This document shows, one piece after another, positions 56,389 to 64,000 of a DNA stretch of 64,000 nt. This DNA comes from Paracoccaceae bacterium. GTDB lineage: Bacteria; Pseudomonadota; Alphaproteobacteria; Rhodobacterales; Rhodobacteraceae. The position numbers and the translations under genes are program-made. The stretch's first letter is position 1; each line of letters opens with the position of its first letter. The stretch lies in NCBI GenBank assembly GCA_027492585.1, contig JAPUEK010000022.1, forward strand, positions 44,524 through 108,523. The letters run 5' to 3'. Below the pieces are notes generated by a model. That model worked only from the letters and a program-made list of their open reading frames with translations. It ran no database searches and was not told the origin of the DNA.

Positions 56389-56495
56389 GGAAAACCCCGG
56401 ATGAAAAAGATTTCATTCGCAGCTTAGCACAACTCTTGCGAAAGCGAGGAGCAATCCAGTTGTCCGGTTTCTGCGGAATGGATGGCCCCTGATCC

Positions 56496-57215
56496 TCAGC
56501 CGGTGATGAATTCGCGCACGAAGGGGGTTGCCGGACGGGCGCGGATATCGGCGGGGCGACCGATCTGCTCGATCCGGCCCATCGACATGACGACGACGAG
56601 ATCGGCAAGCTCCATCGCCTCTTCCTGATCATGGGTCACGAAGACGGTGGTGAGACCGGTTTCGTCATGGATGTCACGCAGGCCCTGACGCAGTTCCTTC
56701 CGCACCTTGGCGTCGAGCGCGCCGAAGGGCTCGTCGAGGAGCAGCATCCGCGGCTCGATCGCAAGGGCGCGGGCGAGGGCGACGCGCTGGCGCTGGCCGC
56801 CCGAAAGCTGGCTCGGATAGCGGCTGCCGATGGCCGGAAGCTGGATCAGCTCCAAGAGCTTCGTCACGCGCCGGGCGATCTCCGCCTTGGGCGGGCGGCT
56901 TGCCCGCGGGCGGGCGTTGAGGCCGTAGGCGATGTTTTCAAAGACCGTCATGTGCCGGAAGAGCGCATAGCTTTGAAAGACGAAGCCGGCGCGGCGGTCC
57001 TGCACGGAGAGGCCGGTCGCATCCTGCCCGTCGAACAGCACCCGGCCGGAGTTCGGGAATTCGAGCCCGCCGAGGATGCGGAGGAGCGTGGTCTTGCCGG
57101 AGCCGGAGGGGCCGAGGAGGGCGACGAGCGCCCCGGAGGGGATGGCGAGCGAGACCGGGTTCAGGGCGGCGGTCATGCCGAACTGCTTGGAGATTTCGTC
57201 GATTTCGATCCGCAT
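56496..57215 (-). CDS. cysA: Sulfate/thiosulfate ABC transporter ATPase, short form
   Basis: A 239-residue ATPase with Walker [18 protein letters not shown]-loop [20 protein letters not shown], signature [19 protein letters not shown], Walker [20 protein letters not shown] and the switch His in [10 protein letters not shown]. It ends right after the nucleotide-binding domain and lacks the C-terminal regulatory (TOBE-like) part of typical CysA proteins of about 350 residues. It energises CysT-CysW uptake and is last in the operon. Confidence 0.9.
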   Translation of the reverse strand: MRIEIDEISKQFGMTAALNPVSLAIPSGALVALLGPSGSGKTTLLRILGGLEFPNSGRVLFDGQDATGLSVQDRRAGFVFQSYALFRHMTVFENIAYGLNARPRASRPPKAEIARRVTKLLELIQLPAIGSRYPSQLSGGQRQRVALARALAIEPRMLLLDEPFGALDAKVRKELRQGLRDIHDETGLTTVFVTHDQEEAMELADLVVVMSMGRIEQIGRPADIRARPATPFVREFITG

Positions 57216-57250
57216 GGGTTTCGTCCTTTGGCGGGGCCGGAGGGGAGGGG

Positions 57251-57283
57251 CGGAGGCTCCGGCGGGGATATCTGAAGACAGGA
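57251..57283 (+). repeat. Interspersed repeat inside the cys operon
   Basis: CGGAGGCTCCGGCGGGGATA followed by TCTGAAGACAGG, a copy of the family core in the 71-bp spacer between cysW and cysA. It is the only copy lying between genes of one obvious operon. Confidence 0.6.
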
Positions 57284-57286
57284 AAT

Positions 57287-58174
57287 TCAGTGGCGGCGGG
57301 TAGCTGCAAGCGCATCCGCATGGCGGCGTTCGAGGGCCGTCTTGAGGAGGAGCGTCAGGAGAGCAAGCGCGGTCAGCAGCGCCGCCATCGAGAAGGCGGC
57401 GACGGAGAGATATTCGTTGTAGAGCATCTCGATGGTGATGGGCATGGTTGCGGTCTGGCCGCGGATCTTGCCGGAAACCACCGCGACGGCGCCGAACTCC
57501 CCCATGGCGCGGGCATTGCAGAGAAGAACGCCGTACAGCAGCGCCCAGCGGATGTTCGGCAGCGTCACCGTCAGGAACACCCGCCAGCCCGAGGCGCCGA
57601 GGGTGAGGGCGGCTTCTTCCTCAGCCCGGCCCTGTTCGATCATCACCGGGATCAGCTCGCGGGCGACGAAGGGGAAGGTCACGAACATCGTGGCAAGCAC
57701 GATGCCCGGCAAAGCGAAGACGATGGGGTAGCCGGAGGCGACGAGCCAGCCGCCGACCAGAGAATTCGTCCCGAACATCAAGACGATGCAGAGGCCCGCG
57801 ACCACCGGGGAGACCGAGAAGGGCAGGTCGATCAGGGTGATGAGGAAGGCCTTGCCGCGGAAGTCGAACTTGGTGATCGCCCAGGCGGCGGCGATGCCGA
57901 AGGCGGCGTTGAGCGGCACGGCGATGGCGGCGATCAGGAGCGTCAGCCTGATCGCCGACAGCGCATCGCGGTTGCCGAGGCTGGCCACGGCGGCGGTCCA
58001 GCCTTTCGACAGGGCTTCTGCGAAGACGACGAGCAGGGGGGCTGCGACCAGCACCCCGATCCCGGCGACGGCCAGGCCGATCAGCAGGCGGCGGGCCAGC
58101 GGCGTCTCCTCGGTCACAGGCCGGAAGCGGGAGGGGCGGCGGAAGCGGTTGGGGGTGAGCGTGGTGTCAGACAT
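57287..58174 (-). CDS. cysW: Sulfate ABC transporter permease CysW
   Basis: A 295-residue inner-membrane permease with about six helices and the EAA loop region around [20 protein letters not shown]. It has the family segment [24 protein letters not shown] and the [20 protein letters not shown] motif. It overlaps cysT by 8 bp. Confidence 0.94.
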   Translation of the reverse strand: MSDTTLTPNRFRRPSRFRPVTEETPLARRLLIGLAVAGIGVLVAAPLLVVFAEALSKGWTAAVASLGNRDALSAIRLTLLIAAIAVPLNAAFGIAAAWAITKFDFRGKAFLITLIDLPFSVSPVVAGLCIVLMFGTNSLVGGWLVASGYPIVFALPGIVLATMFVTFPFVARELIPVMIEQGRAEEEAALTLGASGWRVFLTVTLPNIRWALLYGVLLCNARAMGEFGAVAVVSGKIRGQTATMPITIEMLYNEYLSVAAFSMAALLTALALLTLLLKTALERRHADALAATRRH

Positions 58175-59027
58175 ATCCGATCCTCCGGCGGCTCCAGACC
58201 TGGATGAGGTTGATGACCAGCAGCATGGCGAAGGAGATCAGCAGCATGGCGATGCCGATGGCGGCGGCGGCGTCATAGTTGAACTCTTCGAGCTGGATCA
58301 CGATGAGGAGGGGGGCGATCTCGGTCTTCAGCGGGATGTTCCCGGCGATGAAGATGACCGAGCCATATTCGCCCACCGCCCGCGCGAGCGACAGGGCGAA
58401 GCCCGTCAGTGCCGCCGGGGCGAGCATGGGCAGGATCACGCGGCGCAGGGTGTGCAGGCGGCTCGCGCCGAGGGTGGCGGAGGCTTCCTCCACCTCGCGG
58501 TCGATCTCTTCGACGACGGGCTGCACGGTGCGGGTGACGAAGGGCAGGCCGACGAAGATCAGCGCAAGGAAGATGCCCCATTGCGTATAGGCGATCTTCA
58601 CGCCGACTTCCTTGGCAAGAGCGCCGAAGACGCCGTTCGGGGCGTAAAGCGCGGTCAGGGCAATGCCCGCCACCGCTGTCGGCAGGGCGAAGGGCAGGTC
58701 CACCGCCGCATCGAGGATACGGCGGCCGGGGAAGCGGTAGCGCACCAGCACCCAGGCGAGCAACACCCCGAAGACGAGGTTGAAGAGCGCCGCGAAGAGC
58801 GAGAGCCGGAACGACAGGAACAGGGCCGCCCAGACCCTTTCGCGGTTCACCGTGTCCCAGATGTTGCCGATGCCGAAAGAGGCGCCCTTCCACAGAAGGG
58901 CGCCGATCGGCAGAAGCACGACGAGGGAGAGCATCGTCAGGGTGATCCCCATGCTCAGCCCGAGGCCGGGCATGGGGGAGCGATGGATCAGCGGGCGTCG
59001 GCTTGCCGGGGCCATCGGGTCGCTCAC
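58167..59027 (-). CDS. cysT: Sulfate ABC transporter permease CysT
   Basis: A 286-residue permease with about six helices. Landmarks are [40 protein letters not shown] and the EAA loop [20 protein letters not shown]. The GTG start overlaps the sbp stop (GTGA); an ATG four codons later is the alternative. It pairs with CysW. Confidence 0.94.
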   Translation of the reverse strand: MSDPMAPASRRPLIHRSPMPGLGLSMGITLTMLSLVVLLPIGALLWKGASFGIGNIWDTVNRERVWAALFLSFRLSLFAALFNLVFGVLLAWVLVRYRFPGRRILDAAVDLPFALPTAVAGIALTALYAPNGVFGALAKEVGVKIAYTQWGIFLALIFVGLPFVTRTVQPVVEEIDREVEEASATLGASRLHTLRRVILPMLAPAALTGFALSLARAVGEYGSVIFIAGNIPLKTEIAPLLIVIQLEEFNYDAAAAIGIAMLLISFAMLLVINLIQVWSRRRIGYV

Positions 59028-60139
59028 TTCGGAACGTAGATCTGGTCGAAGATGCCGCCGTCGCCGAAGTGCTCGGGTTGCGCCTTGGCCCAGCCGCCGA
59101 AGTGGGAGATGTCCACCAGCTCCAGTTTCGGGAAGCGCGCCACGTCTTCGGGATTGGCGGCGGAAGCATCCCAGGCCCGGTAGAAGTTCTTGAAGGCGAT
59201 GGCCTGACCCTCGGGGCTGTAGAGATAGTCGAGATAGGCCGTCGCCAGTTCGCGCTGCTCCTCAGACTTGATGTTGCCTTCGACAAGCGCCACCGGCGGC
59301 TCGGCAAGGATAGAGACCGACGGCACCACGATGTCGAACTGGTCGTCGCCAAGCTCTTTCAGGGCGAGATAGGCCTCGTTTTCCCAGGCGAGCAGCACAT
59401 CCCCGATGCCCCGCTGGGCAAAGGTGGTGGTGGAGCCGCGCGCGCCGGAGTCGAGCACCGGCACATGGGCGAAGAGCTCCTTCTCGAATTCCTGCGGGTC
59501 CTTGCCGTTCTTCTCGGCCCAGGCCCAGGCGGCGAGGTAGTTCCACCGCGCCCCGCCCGAGGTTTTCGGGTTGGGGGTGATCACCTCCACCCCGTCACCG
59601 ACCAGATCGCCCCAGTCCTTGATGCCCTTCGGATTGCCCTCGCGGACGAGGAAGACGATGGTGGAGGTGTAGGGCGAGGAGTTGTGCGGCAGTTTCGACT
59701 GCCAGTCCGCCGGCAGCTTGCCCGCCGCCGCGATCTTGTCGATGTCGGAGGCGAGCGCCAGCGTCACCACCTGCGCCTCCAGCCCGTCGATCACCGCACG
59801 GGCCTGGGCGCCGGAGCCGCCATGGGAGGCCTCGATGGTCGCTGCCGGTTTGCCGAGGCTTTCCCAATGCTTGGCAAAGGCTTCGTTGAAATCGCGGTAC
59901 AGCTCACGGGTCGGGTCGTAGCTGACGTTCAGCAGGGTTTCGGCCTGAACGGAGTGCGGGGCGACGAAGGGCAGCGCCAGCAGCGCGAGCGCCGTCAGCG
60001 CGCCCTTGAAGATGCGGCTGACAGGCCAGCCGGTCAGCCGCTGGTCGCCGGTCGAGATGGTCACGCGGCCGTCGGCATGGTCGGCAAGCTTGATGCCCTG
60101 GGCCGAGACATGGCCGGCGATGGTGATGGTGGTCAGCAT
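59024..60139 (-). CDS. sbp: Sulfate-binding protein with N-terminal extension
   Basis: A 371-residue periplasmic binding protein of the sulfate ABC system: [60 protein letters not shown] and [20 protein letters not shown] are canonical. The hydrophobic signal ([20 protein letters not shown], cut after QAE) does not begin the protein. It is preceded by about 45 residues ([20 protein letters not shown]...) from ATG 60139, which has CCAGGAG upstream. The frame is open to 60223, where an ATG overlaps the upstream gene (ATGA) and GGAG also occurs, so a 399-residue form is possible. Confidence 0.9.
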   Translation of the reverse strand: MLTTITIAGHVSAQGIKLADHADGRVTISTGDQRLTGWPVSRIFKGALTALALLALPFVAPHSVQAETLLNVSYDPTRELYRDFNEAFAKHWESLGKPAATIEASHGGSGAQARAVIDGLEAQVVTLALASDIDKIAAAGKLPADWQSKLPHNSSPYTSTIVFLVREGNPKGIKDWGDLVGDGVEVITPNPKTSGGARWNYLAAWAWAEKNGKDPQEFEKELFAHVPVLDSGARGSTTTFAQRGIGDVLLAWENEAYLALKELGDDQFDIVVPSVSILAEPPVALVEGNIKSEEQRELATAYLDYLYSPEGQAIAFKNFYRAWDASAANPEDVARFPKLELVDISHFGGWAKAQPEHFGDGGIFDQIYVPK

Positions 60140-60219
60140 GGCGGTCTCCTGGAAACGATCGCTCTGGGCGGAAAGGGAGGGGGGAAGGGGGCGGGGAGAA
60201 TGTGTCTGGATCTGCGTGG

Positions 60220-60480
60220 TCATCGGCGCGGCTCCGGTTCGAGCGCTTCGACGCGCGCTTCCCAGATCCGGGCGTCCCGACCCCGGAGAAGTTCGGCCAC
60301 CGCTTCGTCCGGGCGCCGGGTGTAGATCACCAGCGGCGTGCCGTTGATCCGGTGGGCGGCCCCGGTGCGGCGGTCGATGAGCTGCACGGCGCAGGTGCGC
60401 GCCATGGCCGGCATCGGCATCCGCTGGGCGGTGACGGTCGTGTCCCTGGCGGACACATCAAAGGCGCTTGCTGCGATCAT
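60220..60480 (-). CDS. Small protein leading the sulfate-uptake operon
   Basis: An 86-residue basic soluble protein. The ATG at 60480 has CAGGAG nine bases upstream, and the stop overlaps a downstream in-frame ATG of the sbp gene (ATGA), so it is very probably translated. Segments such as [20 protein letters not shown] and [20 protein letters not shown] suggest a compact alpha-beta protein. I do not recognise a family. Its place first in the operon suggests a role in sulfate uptake or its regulation. Confidence 0.65.
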   Translation of the reverse strand: MIAASAFDVSARDTTVTAQRMPMPAMARTCAVQLIDRRTGAAHRINGTPLVIYTRRPDEAVAELLRGRDARIWEARVEALEPEPRR

Positions 60481-60591
60481 CCTGGTGAACTCCTGAAGTC
60501 ATCCGGCGCGGCGGTTGCCGTTCCGATACCCTAAATAACGACAGAGATAGTCGAGTATTGCAACAGAAATTTCACGCTCATTTTTGTCGTG

Positions 60592-60611
60592 ATTATAGAA
60601 GAAAATTCTAT
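60592..60611 (-). promoter_or_regulatory. Promoter and palindromic operator of the sulfate operon
   Basis: On the minus strand TATAAT (60592-60597) overlaps the perfect palindrome ATAGAA-TTTTC-TTCTAT (60595-60611), about 115 bp upstream of the first gene. The region 60530-60615 is markedly AT-rich. A repressor bound here would block the -10 box. The adjacent Rrf2 regulator is the obvious candidate. Confidence 0.55.
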
Positions 60612-60668
60612 CGCCGCCGCCAGCCGGGGCCGGTGGTGCGACGAGTTCATGCCATGAAAATCAGAGGG

Positions 60669-61121
60669 TTATGCCCCGATGACCTGATCGGCGACGGCGG
60701 AGGAACGCAGCATATCCTCCAGCGTGAGGGAGTCGATGATCAGCAGATAGGACCAGAACACCTCCGCAAAGACCTTGCGGATGCGGCAGGTGGCCTCGTC
60801 GGTGCAATCCTCGCAACGCTGATAGGCGCGGCGCGACAGGCAGGGCAGGGGGGCGATCGGCCCGTCGATGAGCCGCAGAAGCTCCGAGATCGACACATCG
60901 GTCGGCTTCTTGATCAGGCTGTAGCCGCCTGAACGGCCGCGGGTTGAGGCGATCACCCCGGCGTTGCGGACCTCCAGCAGGATATGCTCCAGAAAGCGCT
61001 TCGGCGTACCGGAGCGCTTGGCGATCTGCTCGATCGTCAGGGGTTCGGGCTGATCCTTTTCCGCTTCGTCGGCGAGGACCAGAAGGGCCTTCAGGGCATA
61101 TTTCATCTTCTGCGTGATCAT
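60669..61121 (-). CDS. Rrf2-family regulator with cysteine cluster
   Basis: A 150-residue winged-helix regulator: MKYALKALLVLADEAEKDQ, AKRSGTPKRFLEHILLEVRN (recognition helix) and STRGRSGGYSLIKKPTDVSI are typical. Four cysteines in CLSRRAYQRCEDCTDEATC could bind an Fe-S cluster, as in RirA/IscR/NsrR-type members. It lies just upstream of the sulfate operon on the same strand and so probably controls it, as CymR does for sulfur genes in Firmicutes. ATG 61121 is preferred to TTG 61127. Confidence 0.9.
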   Translation of the reverse strand: MITQKMKYALKALLVLADEAEKDQPEPLTIEQIAKRSGTPKRFLEHILLEVRNAGVIASTRGRSGGYSLIKKPTDVSISELLRLIDGPIAPLPCLSRRAYQRCEDCTDEATCRIRKVFAEVFWSYLLIIDSLTLEDMLRSSAVADQVIGA

Positions 61122-61218
61122 CCGCAAAACCTAAGGCGAGCAGACCGGGGAATCAACGCCGGGATTCTGACGCGCCTGCGGTTGCCCGGAGGTGAAAGGA
61201 GGATAATCTCATTTGATC

Positions 61219-61244
61219 GCAATGGATTGCAGGATTTCCGCAAT
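61219..61244 (+). promoter_or_regulatory. Candidate Lrp operator
   Basis: GCAATGGATTGC (61219-61230) is a perfect 5-2-5 inverted repeat, and another GCAAT half-site begins 21 bp downstream (61240), two helical turns away. It lies about 90-110 bp before the Lrp start, next to an AT-rich patch (GATAAATATGGTAGAC). Confidence 0.5.
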
Positions 61245-61330
61245 ACACGATAAATATGGTAGACAAAAAAGATTTTTGCGCCATCCTGAGGAAACCCCGC
61301 CAAATCGGGGCTGCCCGGCAGGAGAACCCC

Positions 61331-61804
61331 ATGGATGACCTTGATCTGATCGACCGCAAGATCGTGGCGGAGCTGATGGCCGACGCCACGCTGCCCGTGG
61401 CCCAGATCGCCGACAAGGTGGGGCTGTCGCAGACGCCGTGCTGGAAACGCATCCAGAAGCTGGAGGCCGCGGGCGTGCTGACGGCGCGGGTAGCGCTCGG
61501 CGATCCGGGAAAACTCGGTTTCGGCATGACGGTTTTCGTCGGCATCGAGGCGCCCGACCATTCCGCCGACTGGCGCGTGCTCTTCGGCAAGGCGGTCGAG
61601 GCGATCCCGGAGATCATGGAGGTCTACCGCATGGCGGGGGAGCTCGACTACCTCCTGCGTGTCGCCGTGCCGGACATGATTGCCTATGACATGCTCTACA
61701 AGCGCCTGACCGATGCGGTGCCGATCAAGAATGTCACCTCGCATTTCGCCATGGAGCGGATGAAGTTCACCACCGCCTATCCGGTCGATACGCGCAACCG
61801 CTGA
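61331..61804 (+). CDS. Lrp/AsnC-family regulator
   Basis: A 157-residue regulator with an N-terminal helix-turn-helix (LPVAQIADKVGLSQTPCWKR; IQKLEAAGVLTARVALGDPG) and a C-terminal RAM effector domain (FGMTVFVGIEAPDHSADW; EVYRMAGELDYLLRVAVPD). ATG 61331 has GGAG eight bases upstream. It is divergent from the Rrf2 gene across a 209-bp region. Targets unknown; autoregulation is likely. Confidence 0.92.
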   Translation: MDDLDLIDRKIVAELMADATLPVAQIADKVGLSQTPCWKRIQKLEAAGVLTARVALGDPGKLGFGMTVFVGIEAPDHSADWRVLFGKAVEAIPEIMEVYRMAGELDYLLRVAVPDMIAYDMLYKRLTDAVPIKNVTSHFAMERMKFTTAYPVDTRNR

Positions 61805-61842
61805 GGGCGCGCGGGTTCTGAAGGCGCGCGCCTGCTGAGGCA

Positions 61843-61919
61843 CCGGACGCTCCGCGGGGATATTTGAGAAGAGAAGAAAGCCCTTTCATACTGGCTCAAA
61901 TATCCCCGCCGGAGGCTCT
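61843..61919. repeat. Palindromic interspersed repeat, paired copy
   Basis: A near-identical partner of 9561-9637: GACGCTCCGCGGGGATATTT, AGAAGAGAAGAAAGCCCTTT and AAATATCCCCGCCGGAGGCT. It lies downstream of the Lrp gene. The rest of the 258-bp gap has no gene. Confidence 0.75.
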
Positions 61920-62062
61920 GGCGCTGGCGCTGGCGGGTGCGGGCGGCTGGCCAGGTGGACCTGAGGAGAAGGATCTTCTCTTTCGGGACAAGTCTTTGGA
62001 AGCCTCATTCACGACTTAATTGATAGATTTAACGTGACAACCCGAGCAGAAAGGAGAATCAC

Positions 62063-62638
62063 ATGACGAAGACACTGATCGTCCCCGGACTGGATGGCTC
62101 CCCCGCGCCGCATTGGCAGCACTGGTGGGCGGCGACCGATCCCGGCGCGCTGATGGTCGATCTGTCGGAGCCCGAACGGCCGGACCCGGCTGTCTGGGAG
62201 GCCGAGCTGGCGGGCTGCATCCTGCGTCACCCGGATGCGGTTCTTGTCGGCCATTCGCTCGGCGCGGTGCTGATCACGCGGCTTCTGGCCTCCGCCCGGC
62301 ACCTGCGGGTCCGCGCGGCCCTGCTGGTGGCCCCGGCCGAGACCGAGGGTGCGGCGCGCATCGCGCAATTCGGTCCGATCCCCCGGCGCGCGATGCAGGT
62401 CCCGACCACCCTCGTCGCCAGCCGCAATGATCCCTGGATGACCTTCACCCGCGCCCGCGAACTGGCACGGGACTGGGGGGCCGATCTGGTCGATCTCGGC
62501 TTTGCCGGTCATGTCAACGTCGCCTCGGGCTTCGGGCCCTGGGCGCATGGAAAGGAATTGCGCGACGATTTGCTGTCGCGCTCCGCTCCGCGCCCGCAGG
62601 GCCGCAACCTCTTTACCGAACAAAGGATGTCCCGATGA
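62063..62638 (+). CDS. RBBP9/YdeN-type serine hydrolase
   Basis: A 191-residue alpha/beta hydrolase: LIVPGLDGSPAPHWQHWW at the N-terminus, nucleophile elbow VLVGHSLGAVLITRLLAS, the Asp region TTLVASRNDPWMTFTRAREL and the catalytic His in DLGFAGHVNVASGFGPW. The strong AAAGGAGAATCAC site fixes the start. The stop overlaps the next small ORF. Substrate unknown. Confidence 0.9.
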   Translation: MTKTLIVPGLDGSPAPHWQHWWAATDPGALMVDLSEPERPDPAVWEAELAGCILRHPDAVLVGHSLGAVLITRLLASARHLRVRAALLVAPAETEGAARIAQFGPIPRRAMQVPTTLVASRNDPWMTFTRARELARDWGADLVDLGFAGHVNVASGFGPWAHGKELRDDLLSRSAPRPQGRNLFTEQRMSR

Positions 62639-62763
62639 ACCGCCTTTTCCGAAGCGCCCGGCCGGGCTGGTCCGATTATGCGGGTCTGGTCCTGTTCGGG
62701 GCGGTCTATCTGGCGCTGATCGGTTTCCTGCTGATCCCGTCAGCAGTTCTGGTCGGATCTTGA
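62635..62763 (+). CDS. 42-residue membrane protein coupled to the hydrolase gene
   Basis: The ATG overlaps the hydrolase TGA as ATGA. The product begins MNRLFRSARPGW, continues with one hydrophobic helix (YAGLVLFGAVYLALIGFLLI) and ends PSAVLVGS. This is a typical tiny single-pass inner-membrane protein with a basic cytoplasmic start. No family recognised. Confidence 0.55.
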   Translation: MNRLFRSARPGWSDYAGLVLFGAVYLALIGFLLIPSAVLVGS

Positions 62764-62886
62764 GCGGTCGTCCGCTCCCGCCGGTAATGCCGGGATCATG
62801 ACCCGCCTATCTGGCGTCTAGACGGGCTTCCGTCTGCTGTGGCTGGCGCGGTTTGTCCGCAAACCGGCGGCAGATCAGCATGACCT

Positions 62887-63346
62887 GTCAGCCATTTCAA
62901 CGACTATGAGAGCATAAAGGCCGTTGCTCGGGAACGGAATTCTGGAATGCCATGCCGGTGTTGCGCCGGGGCTGATGCGGCCCGAAGCGGGGGGCGGAGC
63001 CCGACGATCCTGATCAGGATTGCAGTCTTGCCTGACCCCGAAGTGCCGGGGAGGGGCATAAACTGTCTGGCCCGGGCACCTGGCTGACATCGCGCGCGGC
63101 ATGGACGTGAAGCTTTCGACCGAAGGACCTGTTGATGCGTGGGAGCGAGGGAGCGGGCTTGCATGGCGATCCTCAGGAAGGACTGGACCTCGGGAAGGCT
63201 GTTGGCACCAAGGATCACGATCCGGGCAAAGGTCCGCACCAGAGAACTGGTCCAGAATGACAGCAGCACTGCCGCAAGGACCAGATTGGTCGGCCAGCGC
63301 AGGCGGTCCTGAAGGTTTTCCAAAAGACCCGGCTGAAGACCGGCGA
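62887..63346 (-). pseudogene. Decayed PotB/PotA-type ABC transporter remnants
   Basis: Homology jumps between frames on the minus strand. SPVFSRVFWKTFRTA (63346-63302) and then LSFWTSSLVRTFARIVILGA in another frame (63263-63204) match the core of spermidine-type permeases. Downstream, MPLPGTSGSGKTAILIRIVG (63059-63000) is a Walker A region. After another frame change FPSNGLYALIVV (62934-62899) resembles the Q-loop segment of the ATPase. The gaps and frameshifts mean no product is made. This explains most of the 870-bp gene-free gap. Confidence 0.6.
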
Positions 63347-63631
63347 TGCTGCCAGTCGACCGTTGGTCTGCATCCCCCGGTCAGGGTGGGGAGCGCTCCT
63401 CACCGGCACATGTCTCAACCCGCCATGGCAGGTGTCAGAAGGTCTTCCACTCCGTTGTTGCGTTCGGCCGCGACCGTCATGCTCTTCTGGCTATGACACG
63501 GGAGTGAGGCCTGACCTTAAGGCTGGACTGGACCGTGGGAGAGTTTATGTCTACACGACCGTGTGCGTCCACCGGAGCCAGGCCTGAAGTGATCGCTTCT
63601 GTGCAGGTCAGGTCAATCAAACGGTCGCCAA

Positions 63632-63721
63632 GGAAGTGTGGCCGAGTGGTTTAAGGCTCTGGTCTTGAAAACCAGCGTGCGGGGAACCGCACCGTGGGTT
63701 CGAATCCCACCGCTTCCGCCA
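63632..63721 (+). tRNA. tRNA-Ser (TGA)
   Basis: A 90-nt class II tRNA including CCA. The acceptor is GGAAGTG with CGCTTCC, anticodon loop CTTGAAA gives TGA, the variable arm is long (GTGCGGGGAACCGCAC) and the T arm is GTGGG TTCGAAT CCCAC. The end lies 161 bp upstream of an integrase-like start, consistent with use as an attachment site. Confidence 0.95.
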
Positions 63722-63818
63722 CACCTGCCTCCACAACCATCCACTAAGCATTTGTAATGTTTTGATTTCTCAAATGTGGCAGGTTCATGGCCTCCGTTTT
63801 GGAGCCGCCATCTCCTCA

Positions 63819-63841
63819 TTTTGCTACACGTTTTGCTACAC
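63819..63841. repeat. Tandem direct repeat near the integrase start
   Basis: TTTTGCTACAC occurs twice, at 63819-63829 and 63831-63841, a 12-bp period. The DNA around it (63722-63880) is much more AT-rich than the chromosome. It could be an arm-type integrase or excisionase site, or part of the promoter. Confidence 0.45.
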
Positions 63842-63882
63842 ATTGTCTTGTTTGCGCGCGCGGTAGTTGCTAGCTTTTGCTC

Positions 63883-64000
63883 ATGAATCCAATCCTGCGC
63901 GGCGCCACCTATCACCTCCGGAAGCGGGTTCCGCAGCGGTTCGCGGTGCTGTGCCCCCCGATGCTCATCCGGCTGAGGCCAGAGTCGGCGTTTGAATTTG
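63883..64000 (+). CDS. Tyrosine-recombinase integrase, N-terminal part (3' partial)
   Basis: ATG 63883 opens MNPILRGATYHLRKRVPQRF and continues to the window end (39 codons). The pattern RGxxYHLRKRVPQRF is that of the N-terminal DUF6538-type domain of phage and island integrases. The position directly downstream of tRNA-Ser supports this. Only the start is visible, so intactness is unknown, and the residues after this motif fit the family less well. Confidence 0.55.
   Translation, partial: MNPILRGATYHLRKRVPQRFAVLCPPMLIRLRPESAFEF

Noticed and set aside
52618..56427. 1269-codon plus-strand frame opposite the MACPF gene
   Set aside because: A low-complexity His/Arg/Gly shadow; the minus-strand frame has real motifs, a signal helix and coupling.
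63613..63915. Minus-strand frame containing GGIRTHGAVPRTLVFKTRAL
   Set aside because: A well-known spurious translation of the antisense of tRNA-Ser.

Overview
The window is GC-rich chromosomal DNA from an alphaproteobacterium, most likely a member of the Rhodobacteraceae/Paracoccaceae. Evidence for this is the tRNA-His with the alphaproteobacterial G1:U72, A73 acceptor end, LdtR-type MarR and MmcB genes, a ribE-ribB-ribH-nusB order, a DUF2793 cassette beside capsule-type genes, hemolysin-type calcium-binding proteins, and many intergenic palindromes of one repeat family. I could run no database search. Family names come from motifs I can read and from memory.

Layout. Positions 1-5.7 kb hold transport and regulation: the end of an EamA permease, an SLC13/TrkA-C permease, YebC, a divergent argP/argO pair and a second EamA exporter. 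At 5.8-8.1 kb is a compact four-gene DUF2793/glycine-rich cassette that looks like phage or gene-transfer-agent spike genes. At 8.2-18 kb are surface polysaccharide and RTX genes: ugd, manC, a giant RTX protein with a NIDO-like N-terminus and ten 97-residue modules, a divergent propeller-like RTX protein, and galE. At 18-33 kb is mostly housekeeping: a nitrilase-family amidase, tRNA-Met, hydantoinase A, rpoN, a DUF4105 protein, tex, tRNA-His, mmcB, a candidate 6S RNA, a DUF481 outer-membrane protein, a META lipoprotein, nusB, ribH, ribBX-type ribB and ribE. At 33.4-38 kb are capsule export and initiation genes (kpsS-like, a Wza/KpsD-like lipoprotein, kpsC). At 38-49.5 kb are ldtR, sdhE, an aspartate aminotransferase, nudix, apt, mtnP, P450, flavin reductase, GNAT, EcsC, yciB and ftsY.

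The most unusual locus is 49.6-56.4 kb. It is a translationally coupled pair encoding a 1471-residue envelope protein with a textbook MACPF signature and a 785-residue exported protein with atypical-kinase motifs (glycine loop, Lys, DRHxxN, IDN). It lies between ftsY and the sulfate-uptake operon (small ORF, sbp, cysT, cysW, cysA), which has an Rrf2 regulator upstream. I know of no described system pairing a MACPF protein with a secreted kinase-like protein.

The right end holds an Lrp regulator with a phased operator, an RBBP9-like hydrolase with a coupled 42-residue membrane protein, the frameshifted remains of a PotA/PotB-type ABC transporter, and tRNA-Ser(TGA). A tyrosine-integrase start follows 161 bp after the tRNA and suggests a genomic island running out of the window. 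A palindromic repeat with the core CTCCGGCGGGGATATTTG occurs about ten times, mostly at the 3' ends of convergent genes.
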